Below, piece by piece: positions 25,330 through 33,084 of a DNA stretch of 39,492 nucleotides. Position numbers and translations under genes: made by a program. The first letter of the stretch is position 1. Each line of letters opens with the position of its first letter. The stretch is from Amnibacterium sp. (GTDB lineage: Bacteria; Actinomycetota; Actinomycetes; Actinomycetales; Microbacteriaceae), in assembly GCF_025463795.1 (NCBI RefSeq), contig NZ_JAODBE010000005.1:1-39492 (forward strand), read 5' to 3'. The notes under the pieces were generated by a model, which saw only the letters and a program-made list of their open reading frames with translations, made no database searches and was not told where the DNA came from.

Positions 25330-26555
25330 GCGCCGAAGACCCCCTCGAGGAAGGCGTTGCCGAACGTGCGGTCGGGATCGCGGAGGTCCCTGAGGCGCTC
25401 GAAGTCGTTCCACCGCGGGTAGTGGTCCCGCAGCCGCACCCCGGAGGCGGCGAAGAGCTTGGCCCAGTGCGGCCGGGCGCCGAGCGGGAGCAGCCGCTCC
25501 TCGACGCGGGGGAGCAGCGGCAGCACGAGGTCGGGCAGGTCCCGCCAGGTGAACTGGATCGACACCGCGTCGGTGCCGTAGGCGCCGGAGAGCCAGAGGT
25601 CGTCCGCCGCCATCGTGCGGATCTCGCTGATGTGCAGCGCGGCGTCGAGGTCGTCCGCCATCTCGTGGACGGTCGCCAGCGCCTGCTTCGCGGTGGCGCG
25701 GGGCACGAGGTACTCACTCTGCAGCTCCTCACCGACGCTCGGGGTGGCCGCCATGCGGAAGTGCGGCAGCCGGTCCCACCAGGGACCCGGGACGCCGCCC
25801 GCCTCCGTGTTCTTCGTGTCGACGCCGATCTCCGCGACACCGATGCGGCCGCCGGCGGGCCGCGCACCGAAGAGGTCGTCCGGCGGCTCGGTGTCGCGGG
25901 ACTTCACGAGCACCCGCTCGACGGGACCGCGCCAGCGGGTGAACAGGCTGACGCTGTAGCCGACCGCCGTGATCTCGTCGAACCGGTCCAGCGCCGCCGA
26001 CCACGGCAGGTCGAGGTACGCGTCCTGCCGGATCTCGTAGGTGGGTTCGATCGCGAGCGTGAGACGGGTGACGATGCCGAGCGCGCCCATCGCGACGACG
26101 GACCCGGCCACCTCGTCCCCGGTGACCTCACGCAGGGCCCCGTCCGGACCGATGATCTGCAGCGCGCGGACCGCGCTCGACATCGTGCCGAGGCGGTCGC
26201 CGGATCCGTGCGTCCCGGTGGCGACCGCACCGCCGACCGAGATGTGGGGGAGCGAGGCGAGGTTCGCGAGCGCCCACCCCCGCGCGTCGAGTGCCTGACC
26301 GAGGTCGCCCATCCGCACGGCCGCCCCGACGGTCGCGGTCGCGGCCTGCTCGTCGATCTCGAGGTCCATCGGCAGGCGGTCGAGCGCGACGAGCACGCCG
26401 TCGCCGTCGGCGCAGTCGCTGAAGGAATGGCGGGTGCCCAGAGCGTGCACCCGCGCCGAGCGGCCGACGAGCTCGCACGCCTCCTCGAGCGACGCCGGAT
26501 GCGCGATGGGCGCCGAGTAGGTCAGGTTCCGTGCCCAGTTGCGTTCCGCCGCCAC
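25326..26555 (-). CDS. aldO: Alditol (xylitol/sorbitol) oxidase
   Basis: A 409-residue VAO-family flavoprotein that oxidises the terminal hydroxyl of polyols with O2, giving an aldose and H2O2. H43 in ALGTRHSFSD is the covalent FAD attachment site. VGGAVATGTHGSGDR is the FAD loop. The Streptomyces AldO active-site residues E320, R322 and K375 have exact counterparts at E311, R313 (SEIRTM) and K366 (HWAKLF), with the same 53-residue spacing. It is leaderless, with the GTG 6 nt after a TAGGTT box. It overlaps the acyl-CoA-dehydrogenase-like gene by 4 bp, so both are made together. Confidence 0.92.
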   Translation of the reverse strand: MAAERNWARNLTYSAPIAHPASLEEACELVGRSARVHALGTRHSFSDCADGDGVLVALDRLPMDLEIDEQAATATVGAAVRMGDLGQALDARGWALANLASLPHISVGGAVATGTHGSGDRLGTMSSAVRALQIIGPDGALREVTGDEVAGSVVAMGALGIVTRLTLAIEPTYEIRQDAYLDLPWSAALDRFDEITAVGYSVSLFTRWRGPVERVLVKSRDTEPPDDLFGARPAGGRIGVAEIGVDTKNTEAGGVPGPWWDRLPHFRMAATPSVGEELQSEYLVPRATAKQALATVHEMADDLDAALHISEIRTMAADDLWLSGAYGTDAVSIQFTWRDLPDLVLPLLPRVEERLLPLGARPHWAKLFAASGVRLRDHYPRWNDFERLRDLRDPDRTFGNAFLEGVFGA

Positions 26556-26561
26556 AGGCGC

Positions 26562-26567
26562 AACCTA
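26562..26567 (-). promoter_or_regulatory. -10 box for the aldO operon (leaderless)
   Basis: On the minus strand TAGGTT lies 6 nt before the aldO GTG. No clear -35 is seen. Confidence 0.5.
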
Positions 26568-26597
26568 GCAAGCGTCGATGCGGTCCGCGGTCGCGGG

Positions 26598-27428
26598 TCA
26601 GAGTCCGGTGCCCCCGAGGATCATGGCGGCCGCGAGCAGCAGCGCCGCCGACATGACGGCCCGGAAAGCCGCTCGCCCTGGGCGCGGGCGCAGCGCCGCG
26701 ACCAGGGCCCCGATCGCCGCACCGGCCGTGACGGCGAGCAGGGCGATCCCGATGGGACCAGGATGCGCCCCGAGCCCGACCAGCACCGCCGCCCCCAGCA
26801 TGACGACCGCCGCGATCGCGCCAGCGGTCCGGGCGCCGAGCAGCTGCGGCAGCCCGCGCGAGCCCTCGGCCCGGTCGGCCGCCACGTCGGGCACCACGTT
26901 CGCGAAGTGGGCGGCCACGCCGAGCGCGACACCGGTGGCGGTCGCCCACAGCGGTGGCCATGCCGGCGGCACGCGGAGCAGCGTCGCGAGCGCCGGCAGG
27001 CTGCCGAAGCTCACCACGTAGGGCAGGACCGATGCGGGGGTGCGCTTCAGCCCGAGGTTGTACATCCACGCGGACGCGACGAACAGGAGGTGCACCAGCG
27101 CCGCCGGCAGCGAGGCGGGCAGCGGCAGCAGGAGTGCCGGCACGAGGGCGGCCAGCGCGGCCGTCCGGAGGCGGGCAGGGGCGATGCGCCCATCGGCGGC
27201 GGGCTTGTCCGTGCGGTGCGCCGCCCGGTCGCGGCCCGCGTCGAGCCAGTCGTTCGACCACCCGACCGACAGCTGGCCGAGCAGCATCCCGACCGTGAGG
27301 AGCAGGATGCGCCAGGCGTCCGCGCCGGAGGCGACGCCGAGCGCGAGCGTGATCACGGTCACGACCAGCGTCGGGCCGAGGTGGGCGCTGCGCGCGAGCG
27401 CGACGGCGGATCCGCCGCGTGAGGTCAC
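26598..27428 (-). CDS. UbiA-family prenyltransferase
   Basis: A 276-residue integral membrane protein with about eight spans. The first Asp-rich motif is N59-D60-xx-D63-xxx-D67 (NDWLDAGRDRAAHRTDKP) and the second is DVAADRAEGSRGLPQ; together they bind the Mg-pyrophosphate of the prenyl donor, as in MenA and UbiA. The SNDWxDxxxDxxHRTDKPxADGRI pattern is typical of an actinobacterial group whose acceptor is not known to me. It is monocistronic and leaderless (CACAAT 6 nt before the GTG). A quinone or lipid role is inferred only. Confidence 0.88.
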   Translation of the reverse strand: MTSRGGSAVALARSAHLGPTLVVTVITLALGVASGADAWRILLLTVGMLLGQLSVGWSNDWLDAGRDRAAHRTDKPAADGRIAPARLRTAALAALVPALLLPLPASLPAALVHLLFVASAWMYNLGLKRTPASVLPYVVSFGSLPALATLLRVPPAWPPLWATATGVALGVAAHFANVVPDVAADRAEGSRGLPQLLGARTAGAIAAVVMLGAAVLVGLGAHPGPIGIALLAVTAGAAIGALVAALRPRPGRAAFRAVMSAALLLAAAMILGGTGL

Positions 27429-27434
27429 GTCCTC

Positions 27435-27440
27435 ATTGTG
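27435..27440 (-). promoter_or_regulatory. -10 box for the UbiA-family gene (leaderless)
   Basis: On the minus strand CACAAT stands 6 nt before the GTG at 27428. Confidence 0.4.
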
Positions 27441-27551
27441 GCGGGGGAGCGGCGGCGCCGGATGATCGGGAGGAATCGATCATCCGGCGTTCGCCGGTCT
27501 CGGGGCGGCCGGCAGTGGGTGCTGCGGGCCGCGGGGATCCCGAGGTGGGGC

Positions 27552-27734
27552 TCAGCGGTCGATGGGGGCGGCCGCTGCAGAGCTCGGCGCATGGGGGTGC
27601 GCCTGGATGGACGTGACGGCCAGGCCGGACGTGCAGAGGAGAAGCAGTGCGCCGGTCATCGCCAGGCTGCCGATCCGCTGACCGCGGGTCGGTGCGCCTG
27701 CGCCGCGGGGAGCGGCGGAAACGATGATCGACAT
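27552..27734 (-). CDS. Small membrane protein (60 residues)
   Basis: Starts MSIIVSAAPRGAGAPTRGQR, then one hydrophobic segment (IGSLAMTGALLLLCTSGLAV), then a His/Pro/Ala-rich tail (QAHPHAPSSAAAA). It could be a single-span protein or a secreted peptide with a long signal. A GAGGG lies 3 nt before the ATG, and a plausible promoter (27783-27811) stands 50 nt upstream. This combination makes it more than a chance frame. Function unknown. Confidence 0.55.
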   Translation of the reverse strand: MSIIVSAAPRGAGAPTRGQRIGSLAMTGALLLLCTSGLAVTSIQAHPHAPSSAAAAPIDR

Positions 27735-27782
27735 GGTCCCTCGTGCTTCGTTCGGTCCGGCCGGTTCGTTCGGACAGCAAGG

Positions 27783-27811
27783 ACGCTACGCCGGGGGAGA
27801 GGGGGACTCCA
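27783..27811 (-). promoter_or_regulatory. Promoter of the 60-residue membrane protein gene
   Basis: On the minus strand TGGAGT (27811-27806) and TAGCGT (27788-27783) are separated by 17 bp. In the leader, CGAACGAA occurs twice, which might be a regulator site. Confidence 0.4.
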
Positions 27812-27945
27812 GACCCCACTCCTGGCGACACAGACAGGTCGGTCTACCCGAGAACTGCCCCGATTCGTCCCCCGAACGTCCGTCGGCCGCGTACCCCGAG
27901 GGCAGGATCCGAGCCGAACCGCACCACCCGTCCAGCCCGGGTTCC

Positions 27946-27951
27946 TAGGCT
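27946..27951 (+). promoter_or_regulatory. -10 box for zwf (leaderless)
   Basis: TAGGCT lies 7 nt before the zwf GTG at 27959, so transcription should start at or next to that codon. Confidence 0.5.
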
Positions 27952-27958
27952 CCGGGCT

Positions 27959-29362
27959 GTGACCAACGCGACCCTGCTCATCCTCGGCGCCACCGGCGAC
28001 CTCACGAAGCGGCTGCTCCTGCCCGGCGTCGGCAGCCTGATCGCCGGCGGCGAGCAGCCGGACCTCGACCTCCTCAAGGGCCTCACCCTGCTCGGATCCG
28101 CTCGATCGGAGACGGCGGCCGACGACTGGCGCGGAGTGGTGCGCACCGCGTTCGAGGGCGTCGACGCCTCCGGGGACCTCGCTGAGTCGATCATCGGGAA
28201 GGCGGCGTACGTCAAGGCCGACCCGACGGAGCCGGACGACTGGAAGGCCCTCCTCGACGCGGCCGACGGCGACGAGCTCGTCGTCTACTTCGCCCTCCCG
28301 CCCGCGGTGATCTCGAAGGTCGCCGACGTCCTGAAGGACGTCGACCTCCCCGAGCGGACGGTGCTCGCCGTGGAGAAGCCCTTCGGCAGCGACGCCGAGA
28401 GCGCCGCGCGCCTGAACGAGGTGCTGCGCGCCGTGGTCCCGGAGGAGCGGATCCACCGGGTGGACCACTTCCTCGGGCACCGGGCCACCCTCGGCATGCT
28501 CGCACTCCGGTTCGACAACCGGCTCTTCGATCCCGTCTGGAACGCCGACGACGTGGAGCGGGTCGAGATCGTCTACGACGAGCAGCTCGGGCTCGAGGGC
28601 CGCGCCGGCTACTACGACACCGCGGGCGCGCTGAAGGACATGCTGCAGTCGCACCTGCTGCAGGTGCTCTCGGTCGTGGCGACGGAGGCGCCGGCCACCG
28701 TCGATCCGGTCGACCTCCGCGACGCGACCGCCGCCGCGCTCCGCGCCACCCGAGTGTGGGAGCACGGGCCGGTCTTCCCGAACACGGACGCCCCGTCCCG
28801 GCGTGCCCGCTACACGGAGGGTGACGTGGGCGACCGGCACCTGCCGTCCTACGTGGACGAGGAAGGCGTGGACGCGAGCAGGAACACGGAGACCCTCGCC
28901 GAGATCGCCCTCGAGGTGCGCACGGCCCGCTGGGCCGGCGTGCCGTTCGTGCTCCGCTCCGGCAAGGCGATCGGCTCCCCCCGGGACGAGATCAGGCTCA
29001 CGGTGCGGCCCGTCCGGCACCGTCCCGGCGGGCAGTCGGGCGAGGGGGAGCAGGAGCAGATCGTCATCGGGTTCAAGCCCCCGCGGCTCGGGCTCCGGCT
29101 CACGGCCGGCGGCGGCTCGATGCCCTTCGGTCTCGAGCCCGAGAACGTGGACGGCGAGCTCCCGAGGAGCGCCGTCACCGAGTACGGCGAGGTGATCCGC
29201 GGCGTGCTCGGGAACGACCCGACGCTGTCGGTGCGCGGCGACGTCGCGGAGCAGTGCTGGCGGATCGTGCAGCCGATCCTCGACGCCTGGGCGAAGGACG
29301 AGGTGCCGCTCGACGAGTACGCGGCCGGCAGCGCGGGCCCCGAGGGCTGGCAGCGGCACTGA
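27959..29362 (+). CDS. zwf: Glucose-6-phosphate dehydrogenase, variant active site
   Basis: A 467-residue enzyme that oxidises glucose-6-phosphate to the lactone in the pentose phosphate pathway. The nucleotide loop is GATGDLTKR at residues 9-17, EKPFG follows, and the active-site segment is R167-V-D-H170-F-L-G-H174. The general-base region RxDHxLG is kept, but the residue after it is His, where the standard RIDHYLGKE enzymes have the phosphate-binding Lys. GYYDTAGALKDMLQSHLLQ matches the family. From memory, this looks like a second, divergent G6PDH known in Microbacteriaceae. I chose GTG 27959 because it follows the -10 box and gives the Rossmann start; the frame upstream is promoter. Confidence 0.87.
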   Translation: MTNATLLILGATGDLTKRLLLPGVGSLIAGGEQPDLDLLKGLTLLGSARSETAADDWRGVVRTAFEGVDASGDLAESIIGKAAYVKADPTEPDDWKALLDAADGDELVVYFALPPAVISKVADVLKDVDLPERTVLAVEKPFGSDAESAARLNEVLRAVVPEERIHRVDHFLGHRATLGMLALRFDNRLFDPVWNADDVERVEIVYDEQLGLEGRAGYYDTAGALKDMLQSHLLQVLSVVATEAPATVDPVDLRDATAAALRATRVWEHGPVFPNTDAPSRRARYTEGDVGDRHLPSYVDEEGVDASRNTETLAEIALEVRTARWAGVPFVLRSGKAIGSPRDEIRLTVRPVRHRPGGQSGEGEQEQIVIGFKPPRLGLRLTAGGGSMPFGLEPENVDGELPRSAVTEYGEVIRGVLGNDPTLSVRGDVAEQCWRIVQPILDAWAKDEVPLDEYAAGSAGPEGWQRH

Positions 29363-29397
29363 ACGACTCGGCGACGCGAGCCGATCTCGAGACGGGA

Positions 29398-29450
29398 GGC
29401 TCGGCCCTCGCCGGGCCCACGGCCCCTTCCGGGCCGGGGAGGGCCGAGCC
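29398..29450. terminator. Bidirectional terminator between zwf and App1 genes
   Basis: Perfect 12-bp arms GGCTCGGCCCTC / GAGGGCCGAGCC enclose a second GGGCCC-rich stem. It stands between two converging genes and can end both transcripts. Confidence 0.65.
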
Positions 29451-29484
29451 GGACCGCCCACGACTCGCGCCGCAGGTGGGCCCA

Positions 29485-29501
29485 CCGGCCCTTCCGGCCG
29501 G
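29485..29501. terminator. Second small hairpin before the App1 gene end
   Basis: CCGGCC-CTTCC-GGCCGG. The surrounding 27 bp (29479-29504) repeat, with small changes, the inner part of the larger hairpin at 29413-29440, so the terminator region seems duplicated. Confidence 0.4.
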
Positions 29502-29521
29502 GGACGGCGGCGCGACACGAA

Positions 29522-30586
29522 CTACAGGAAGCCGGCTTTCGCGAGCTCCTCGGCGAGGCCCTTGCCGTCGGGGGCGTAGATCCAGTGCACGCCGGGCGGC
29601 GTCCGTGGGCCGCCCTCGCGCGAGCGGCCTCCTGCGAGCACGGCCTCACCGGGGGAGAGCCGGCGGATGCAGATCGCTGCGACGTTCTCCGGATGGTCCT
29701 CGGCGAACCCGCCGTAGGTGTCCTCGTCGTGCTGCCCGTCGTCGCCGATGAGCAGCCAGCGCACGTCGGGGAACTCGACGGCGAGTCGCTCCAGCTCGTC
29801 GATCTTGTGCTGGCGCCCCGAGCGGAAGATCCGATCCGGGGTCGGGCCCCAGTCGGTCAGCAGCAGGGGCCCGGGCGGGTAGAGGTTGCGGCTGAGGAAC
29901 CGGGTCAGGGTCGGCGCGACGTTCCAGGCGCCGGTGGAGAGGTAGAGGACGGGAGCCTCGGGGTGCTTCCGGTGCAGGCGGTCGTAGAGCACCGCCATGC
30001 CCGGCGTCGCGGCCCTGGCGTGCTCGTCGAGCACGAGGGTGTTCCATGCCGCGAGCAGCGGGCGGGGAAGCGCGGTGATCATCACCGTGTCGTCGATGTC
30101 GGAGACGATGCCGAAGGGCGCGGACGGATCGAGCACGAACACCGGCGCTTCGACGGCCGGTGCGTTCTCGTCCTCGCCCTCCGGCTCGAGCCGGACCCGA
30201 TGCCAACCGGGCTCGAGGTGGGCCTCCAGCCGCACATCGATCACGCCGCCGCGGTCGGCGAGCACGTGATGGACCACGTCACCGATCGTCACCTTCACCG
30301 GCTGCCGGTCCACGGCGATGCTCGTGAAGCTGTGCCAGCCGCGGACGGACTCGGCCCGGGTGATCCCCGGCTTACCGACGATCAGCACCCGTCCCAGCAC
30401 GCGGACCCACCCAGGGGCGCCGTAGCCGGTGTAGGGGATGACGGTCGGCAGCAGGCCCCGGCGGCGCGCGCGCTGCTCGCGGAACTCGCGGACGGCGTCG
30501 TCGATGCGCATCGCACGGCCGACGGCCTGCTCCACCGCCGGCGGCGGTCGGCGGCGCCGGAAGCGCGGTCGTCCGGGCGCGGCCAT
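29522..30586 (-). CDS. App1-type phosphatase (DUF2183)
   Basis: A 354-residue protein of the family of yeast phosphatidate phosphatase App1. A beta-rich N-terminal part (about 45-150) precedes the HAD-like catalytic domain with D163-I-D165-D-T167 (DxDxT), LYLSTGAWN and the late LLIGDDGQHDEDTY. It should dephosphorylate a phospholipid or a related phosphate; bacterial substrates are not established. No signal peptide or membrane span is seen, although the N-terminus is very basic (RPRFRRRRPPP). It is leaderless, with a CAGACT box 6 nt before the ATG, and divergent from the betaine ABC operon. Confidence 0.87.
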   Translation of the reverse strand: MAAPGRPRFRRRRPPPAVEQAVGRAMRIDDAVREFREQRARRRGLLPTVIPYTGYGAPGWVRVLGRVLIVGKPGITRAESVRGWHSFTSIAVDRQPVKVTIGDVVHHVLADRGGVIDVRLEAHLEPGWHRVRLEPEGEDENAPAVEAPVFVLDPSAPFGIVSDIDDTVMITALPRPLLAAWNTLVLDEHARAATPGMAVLYDRLHRKHPEAPVLYLSTGAWNVAPTLTRFLSRNLYPPGPLLLTDWGPTPDRIFRSGRQHKIDELERLAVEFPDVRWLLIGDDGQHDEDTYGGFAEDHPENVAAICIRRLSPGEAVLAGGRSREGGPRTPPGVHWIYAPDGKGLAEELAKAGFL

Positions 30587-30592
30587 GGGCCG

Positions 30593-30598
30593 AGTCTG
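30593..30598 (-). promoter_or_regulatory. -10 box for the App1-type gene (leaderless)
   Basis: On the minus strand CAGACT stands 6 nt before the ATG at 30586. The hexamer is weak; the fixed spacing is the main support. Confidence 0.35.
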
Positions 30599-30667
30599 TC
30601 AGACCGCCCGTGTCGGATCGTTACGGCGGCCCTTCCCGGGGGACGCGACGCCGTCCGATGCCGTGCA

Positions 30668-30673
30668 TAGACT
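30668..30673 (+). promoter_or_regulatory. -10 box of the quaternary-amine ABC operon
   Basis: TAGACT (in GCATAGACT) lies 52 nt before the ATPase gene, which has a GGAG site. The -35 region is poor. Confidence 0.4.
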
Positions 30674-30725
30674 CCACCAACGCGCCATCGGGGGCGCGTG
30701 CAGCGAGCAGGACGGAGCCCGGCGC

Positions 30726-31634
30726 ATGGCGATCGAGTTCCGCCACGTCTCCAAGACCTTCCCGGACGGCACCACGGCAGTCGAGGACTTCTCCCTCTCC
30801 ATCCCCTCGCACGAGACCACGGTTCTCGTCGGCTCGTCGGGCTGCGGCAAGACGACGCTGCTGCGGATGATCAATCGCATGGTCGACCCGAGCAGCGGAT
30901 CGATCCTGATCGACGGCGAGGACATCTCCGGCATCCCACCGGTGGGGTTGCGCCGCCGCATCGGCTACGTGATGCAGAACTCGGGCCTGCTGCCGCACCG
31001 CACGGTCGCGGACAACGTGGCGACCGTGCCGATGCTCACCGGCGTGCCGAAGCGCAAGGCCAGAGAGGACGCGCTGGCCCTGCTCGACCGCGTCGGGCTC
31101 GACCGCGGCCTCGCGAAGCGCTACCCGGCCCAGCTGTCCGGCGGCCAGCAGCAGCGGGTCGGCGTCGCGCGCGGCCTCGCCGTCGACCCGAACATCCTGC
31201 TCATGGACGAGCCCTTCGGCGCCGTCGACCCGATCGTGCGCGACGAGCTCCAGCAGGAGCTGCTGCGCCTCCAGGGCTCGCTCGGCAAGACCGTCGTCTT
31301 CGTCACCCACGACATCGACGAGGCCTTCCTGCTCGGCAACCAGGTCGTGATCCTCCAACGCGGCGGCCGCGTCGCCCAGGTCGGCAGCCCGAAGGAGATC
31401 CTCGCCAACCCGGCGAACGACTTCGTGGCCGACTTCATCGGGGCCAAGCGCGGCAAGCGGCGCTTGACGGCCGAGGCCGGCGCGAGCGGCGACGAGGTGC
31501 TGCTCGTCGACGCCGCCGGCTACGCGGCCGGCGTCATCACGGCGCCCGGTGGTCGCCTCGAGCTCGCCACCGCAGGCAGCTCACCGAAGTCCCGCAGCGT
31601 CTCGAACAAGACGGACCAGGCCGGAGACGCCTGA
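30726..31634 (+). CDS. Quaternary-amine (betaine/choline) ABC transporter ATPase
   Basis: A 302-residue OpuCA/ProV-like ATPase. Walker A is GSSGCGKTT, the Q-loop follows in VMQNSGLLPHRTV, the signature is LSGGQQQR, Walker B is ILLMDEPFGAVD and the H-loop VTHDIDEA. The LLPHRTVADNV segment is typical of compatible-solute importers. The C-terminal extension of about 60 residues is not a recognisable paired CBS domain. The stop shares one base with the ATG of the permease gene (TGATG), so translation is coupled. The ATG at 30726 is chosen for its GGAG site; the frame before it is promoter. Confidence 0.93.
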   Translation: MAIEFRHVSKTFPDGTTAVEDFSLSIPSHETTVLVGSSGCGKTTLLRMINRMVDPSSGSILIDGEDISGIPPVGLRRRIGYVMQNSGLLPHRTVADNVATVPMLTGVPKRKAREDALALLDRVGLDRGLAKRYPAQLSGGQQQRVGVARGLAVDPNILLMDEPFGAVDPIVRDELQQELLRLQGSLGKTVVFVTHDIDEAFLLGNQVVILQRGGRVAQVGSPKEILANPANDFVADFIGAKRGKRRLTAEAGASGDEVLLVDAAGYAAGVITAPGGRLELATAGSSPKSRSVSNKTDQAGDA

Positions 31635-32329
31635 TGGACTGGGTATGGAGTCACGCCGGCGACCTCTGGTCCCTGGTCCTGACCCACGTCGGACTCTCGG
31701 TACCACCGATCGTCCTCGGGTTCGTGATCTCCGTACCTCTCGGCTACTGGGCCAGCCGCTCGGCCGCAGCCCGAGCCGTGCTGCTCACGCTCGGCAACGT
31801 GCTCTACACGATCCCGTCACTGGCGTTCATCCTGCTGGTGCCGGTCGTCCTCGGCTTCGCGCTCCTCGACGCGAAGAACGTCCTCGTCGCGCTCACCGTC
31901 TACGCGATCGCGATCATGGTGCGCAGCGCCGCGGACGCGTTCGCCTCGGTCTCCGCCAGCGTCCGTGAGTCCGCCGTCGCGCAGGGCTTCTCGCCGGCGC
32001 AGCGCTTCCTCCGCGTGGAGCTGCCGCTCGCCGGGCCCGTGCTGCTGGCCGGCGTCCGGGTGGTCTCCGTCAGCACCGTGAGCCTCGCCACGATCGGATC
32101 GCTCGCCGGCATCGACAGCCTCGGCAACCTCTTCACGGACGGCTTCCAGCGGGACTTCGCGGTGGAGATCATCACGGGAATCGTGCTGGTGCTCGCGCTG
32201 GCGGCGGTCTTCGACGTGGTCCTCTCCCTGGTCGGGCGGCTGCTCCTGCCCTGGAGCCGACGCACCGGGCGCGGGCGCGTTCGGCGTTCGGCGCCGGCCG
32301 CTGCGTCCGTCTCGGAGCAGGTCGCATGA
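31634..32329 (+). CDS. Quaternary-amine ABC permease 1 (OpuCB type)
   Basis: A 231-residue permease with about six spans. The sequence VGLSVPPIVLGFVISVPLGYWASRS, the TIPSLAFILLVP loop and the coupling region SVRESAVAQGFSPAQRFLRVELPLAGPVLLAG (positions about 111-142) are those of the OpuCB/OpuCD pair. Its stop overlaps the next gene by ATGA. With the second permease it forms the channel for glycine betaine, choline or similar osmolytes. Confidence 0.92.
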   Translation: MDWVWSHAGDLWSLVLTHVGLSVPPIVLGFVISVPLGYWASRSAAARAVLLTLGNVLYTIPSLAFILLVPVVLGFALLDAKNVLVALTVYAIAIMVRSAADAFASVSASVRESAVAQGFSPAQRFLRVELPLAGPVLLAGVRVVSVSTVSLATIGSLAGIDSLGNLFTDGFQRDFAVEIITGIVLVLALAAVFDVVLSLVGRLLLPWSRRTGRGRVRRSAPAAASVSEQVA

Positions 32330-33078
32330 TCCTCCTGCTGCAGGGCGTCGCGTGGCTGCTCGACCCGGCGAACTGGGCCGACTCCGCGACCCCGGGGCTG
32401 CTCTCCCAGCTGCTCGGTCAGCTCGGGATCACGCTGGCGAGCATCGTCGTCGCCGTGGTGGTCGCCGTCCCGCTGGGCGTCCTGATCGGCCACACCGGCA
32501 GGGGCCGTCTGGTCGCCATCGTCGCGAGCAACGCCGCTCGGGCGCTGCCGACGCTCGGCCTGTTCTCGGTCGTGGTCATCGCGCTCACGCTCGACCCGCA
32601 GTGGCTGGCTCCCGTCATCCCGCTGGCGCTGCTGGGGATCCCGCCCCTGCTGGCAGGGACGTACGCCGGCATCGAGGCGGTGGACGGGCAGGTGGTCGAC
32701 GCCGCCCGGGCGATGGGCATGACCGAGTGGCAGGTGCTGCTGCGGGTCGAGATCCCGCTCGGCGCTCCGCTCATCGTCGGCGGGTTGCGTGCGGCCGTGC
32801 TGCAGACGGTCGCGACGGCCACGCTCGCCTCGTTCTACGGCTTCACCACGATCGGCAACTCGATCCTGCTCGGCCCGGACAGCAACCAGTACATCCCGAT
32901 GATCGGCGGCTCGCTCCTCGTCACGGTGCTGGCGCTCGCCATCGACGGGCTGTTCGCCCTCCTTCAACGATCTTCCGCGCCACGTGGGGTGTCCCGTGGC
33001 GCGCGCCGAACCACCAACGCAGCACGCGGCCGATTCATCACGAGCCCGGCCGGGACACCCATCTCGAGAGGAAATTGA
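32326..33078 (+). CDS. Quaternary-amine ABC permease 2 (OpuCD type)
   Basis: A 250-residue permease paired with the one before. ALPTLGLFSVVVIAL, the EAA-like loop VVDAARAMGMTEWQVLLRVEIPLG and TLASFYGFTTIGNSI are conserved in this family. The C-terminus ends in a basic stretch of about 30 residues (RGARRTTNAARGRF) on the cytoplasmic side that most relatives lack. The binding-protein gene begins 6 bp after its stop. Confidence 0.92.
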   Translation: MILLLQGVAWLLDPANWADSATPGLLSQLLGQLGITLASIVVAVVVAVPLGVLIGHTGRGRLVAIVASNAARALPTLGLFSVVVIALTLDPQWLAPVIPLALLGIPPLLAGTYAGIEAVDGQVVDAARAMGMTEWQVLLRVEIPLGAPLIVGGLRAAVLQTVATATLASFYGFTTIGNSILLGPDSNQYIPMIGGSLLVTVLALAIDGLFALLQRSSAPRGVSRGARRTTNAARGRFITSPAGTPISRGN

Positions 33079-33084
33079 TCCCCA

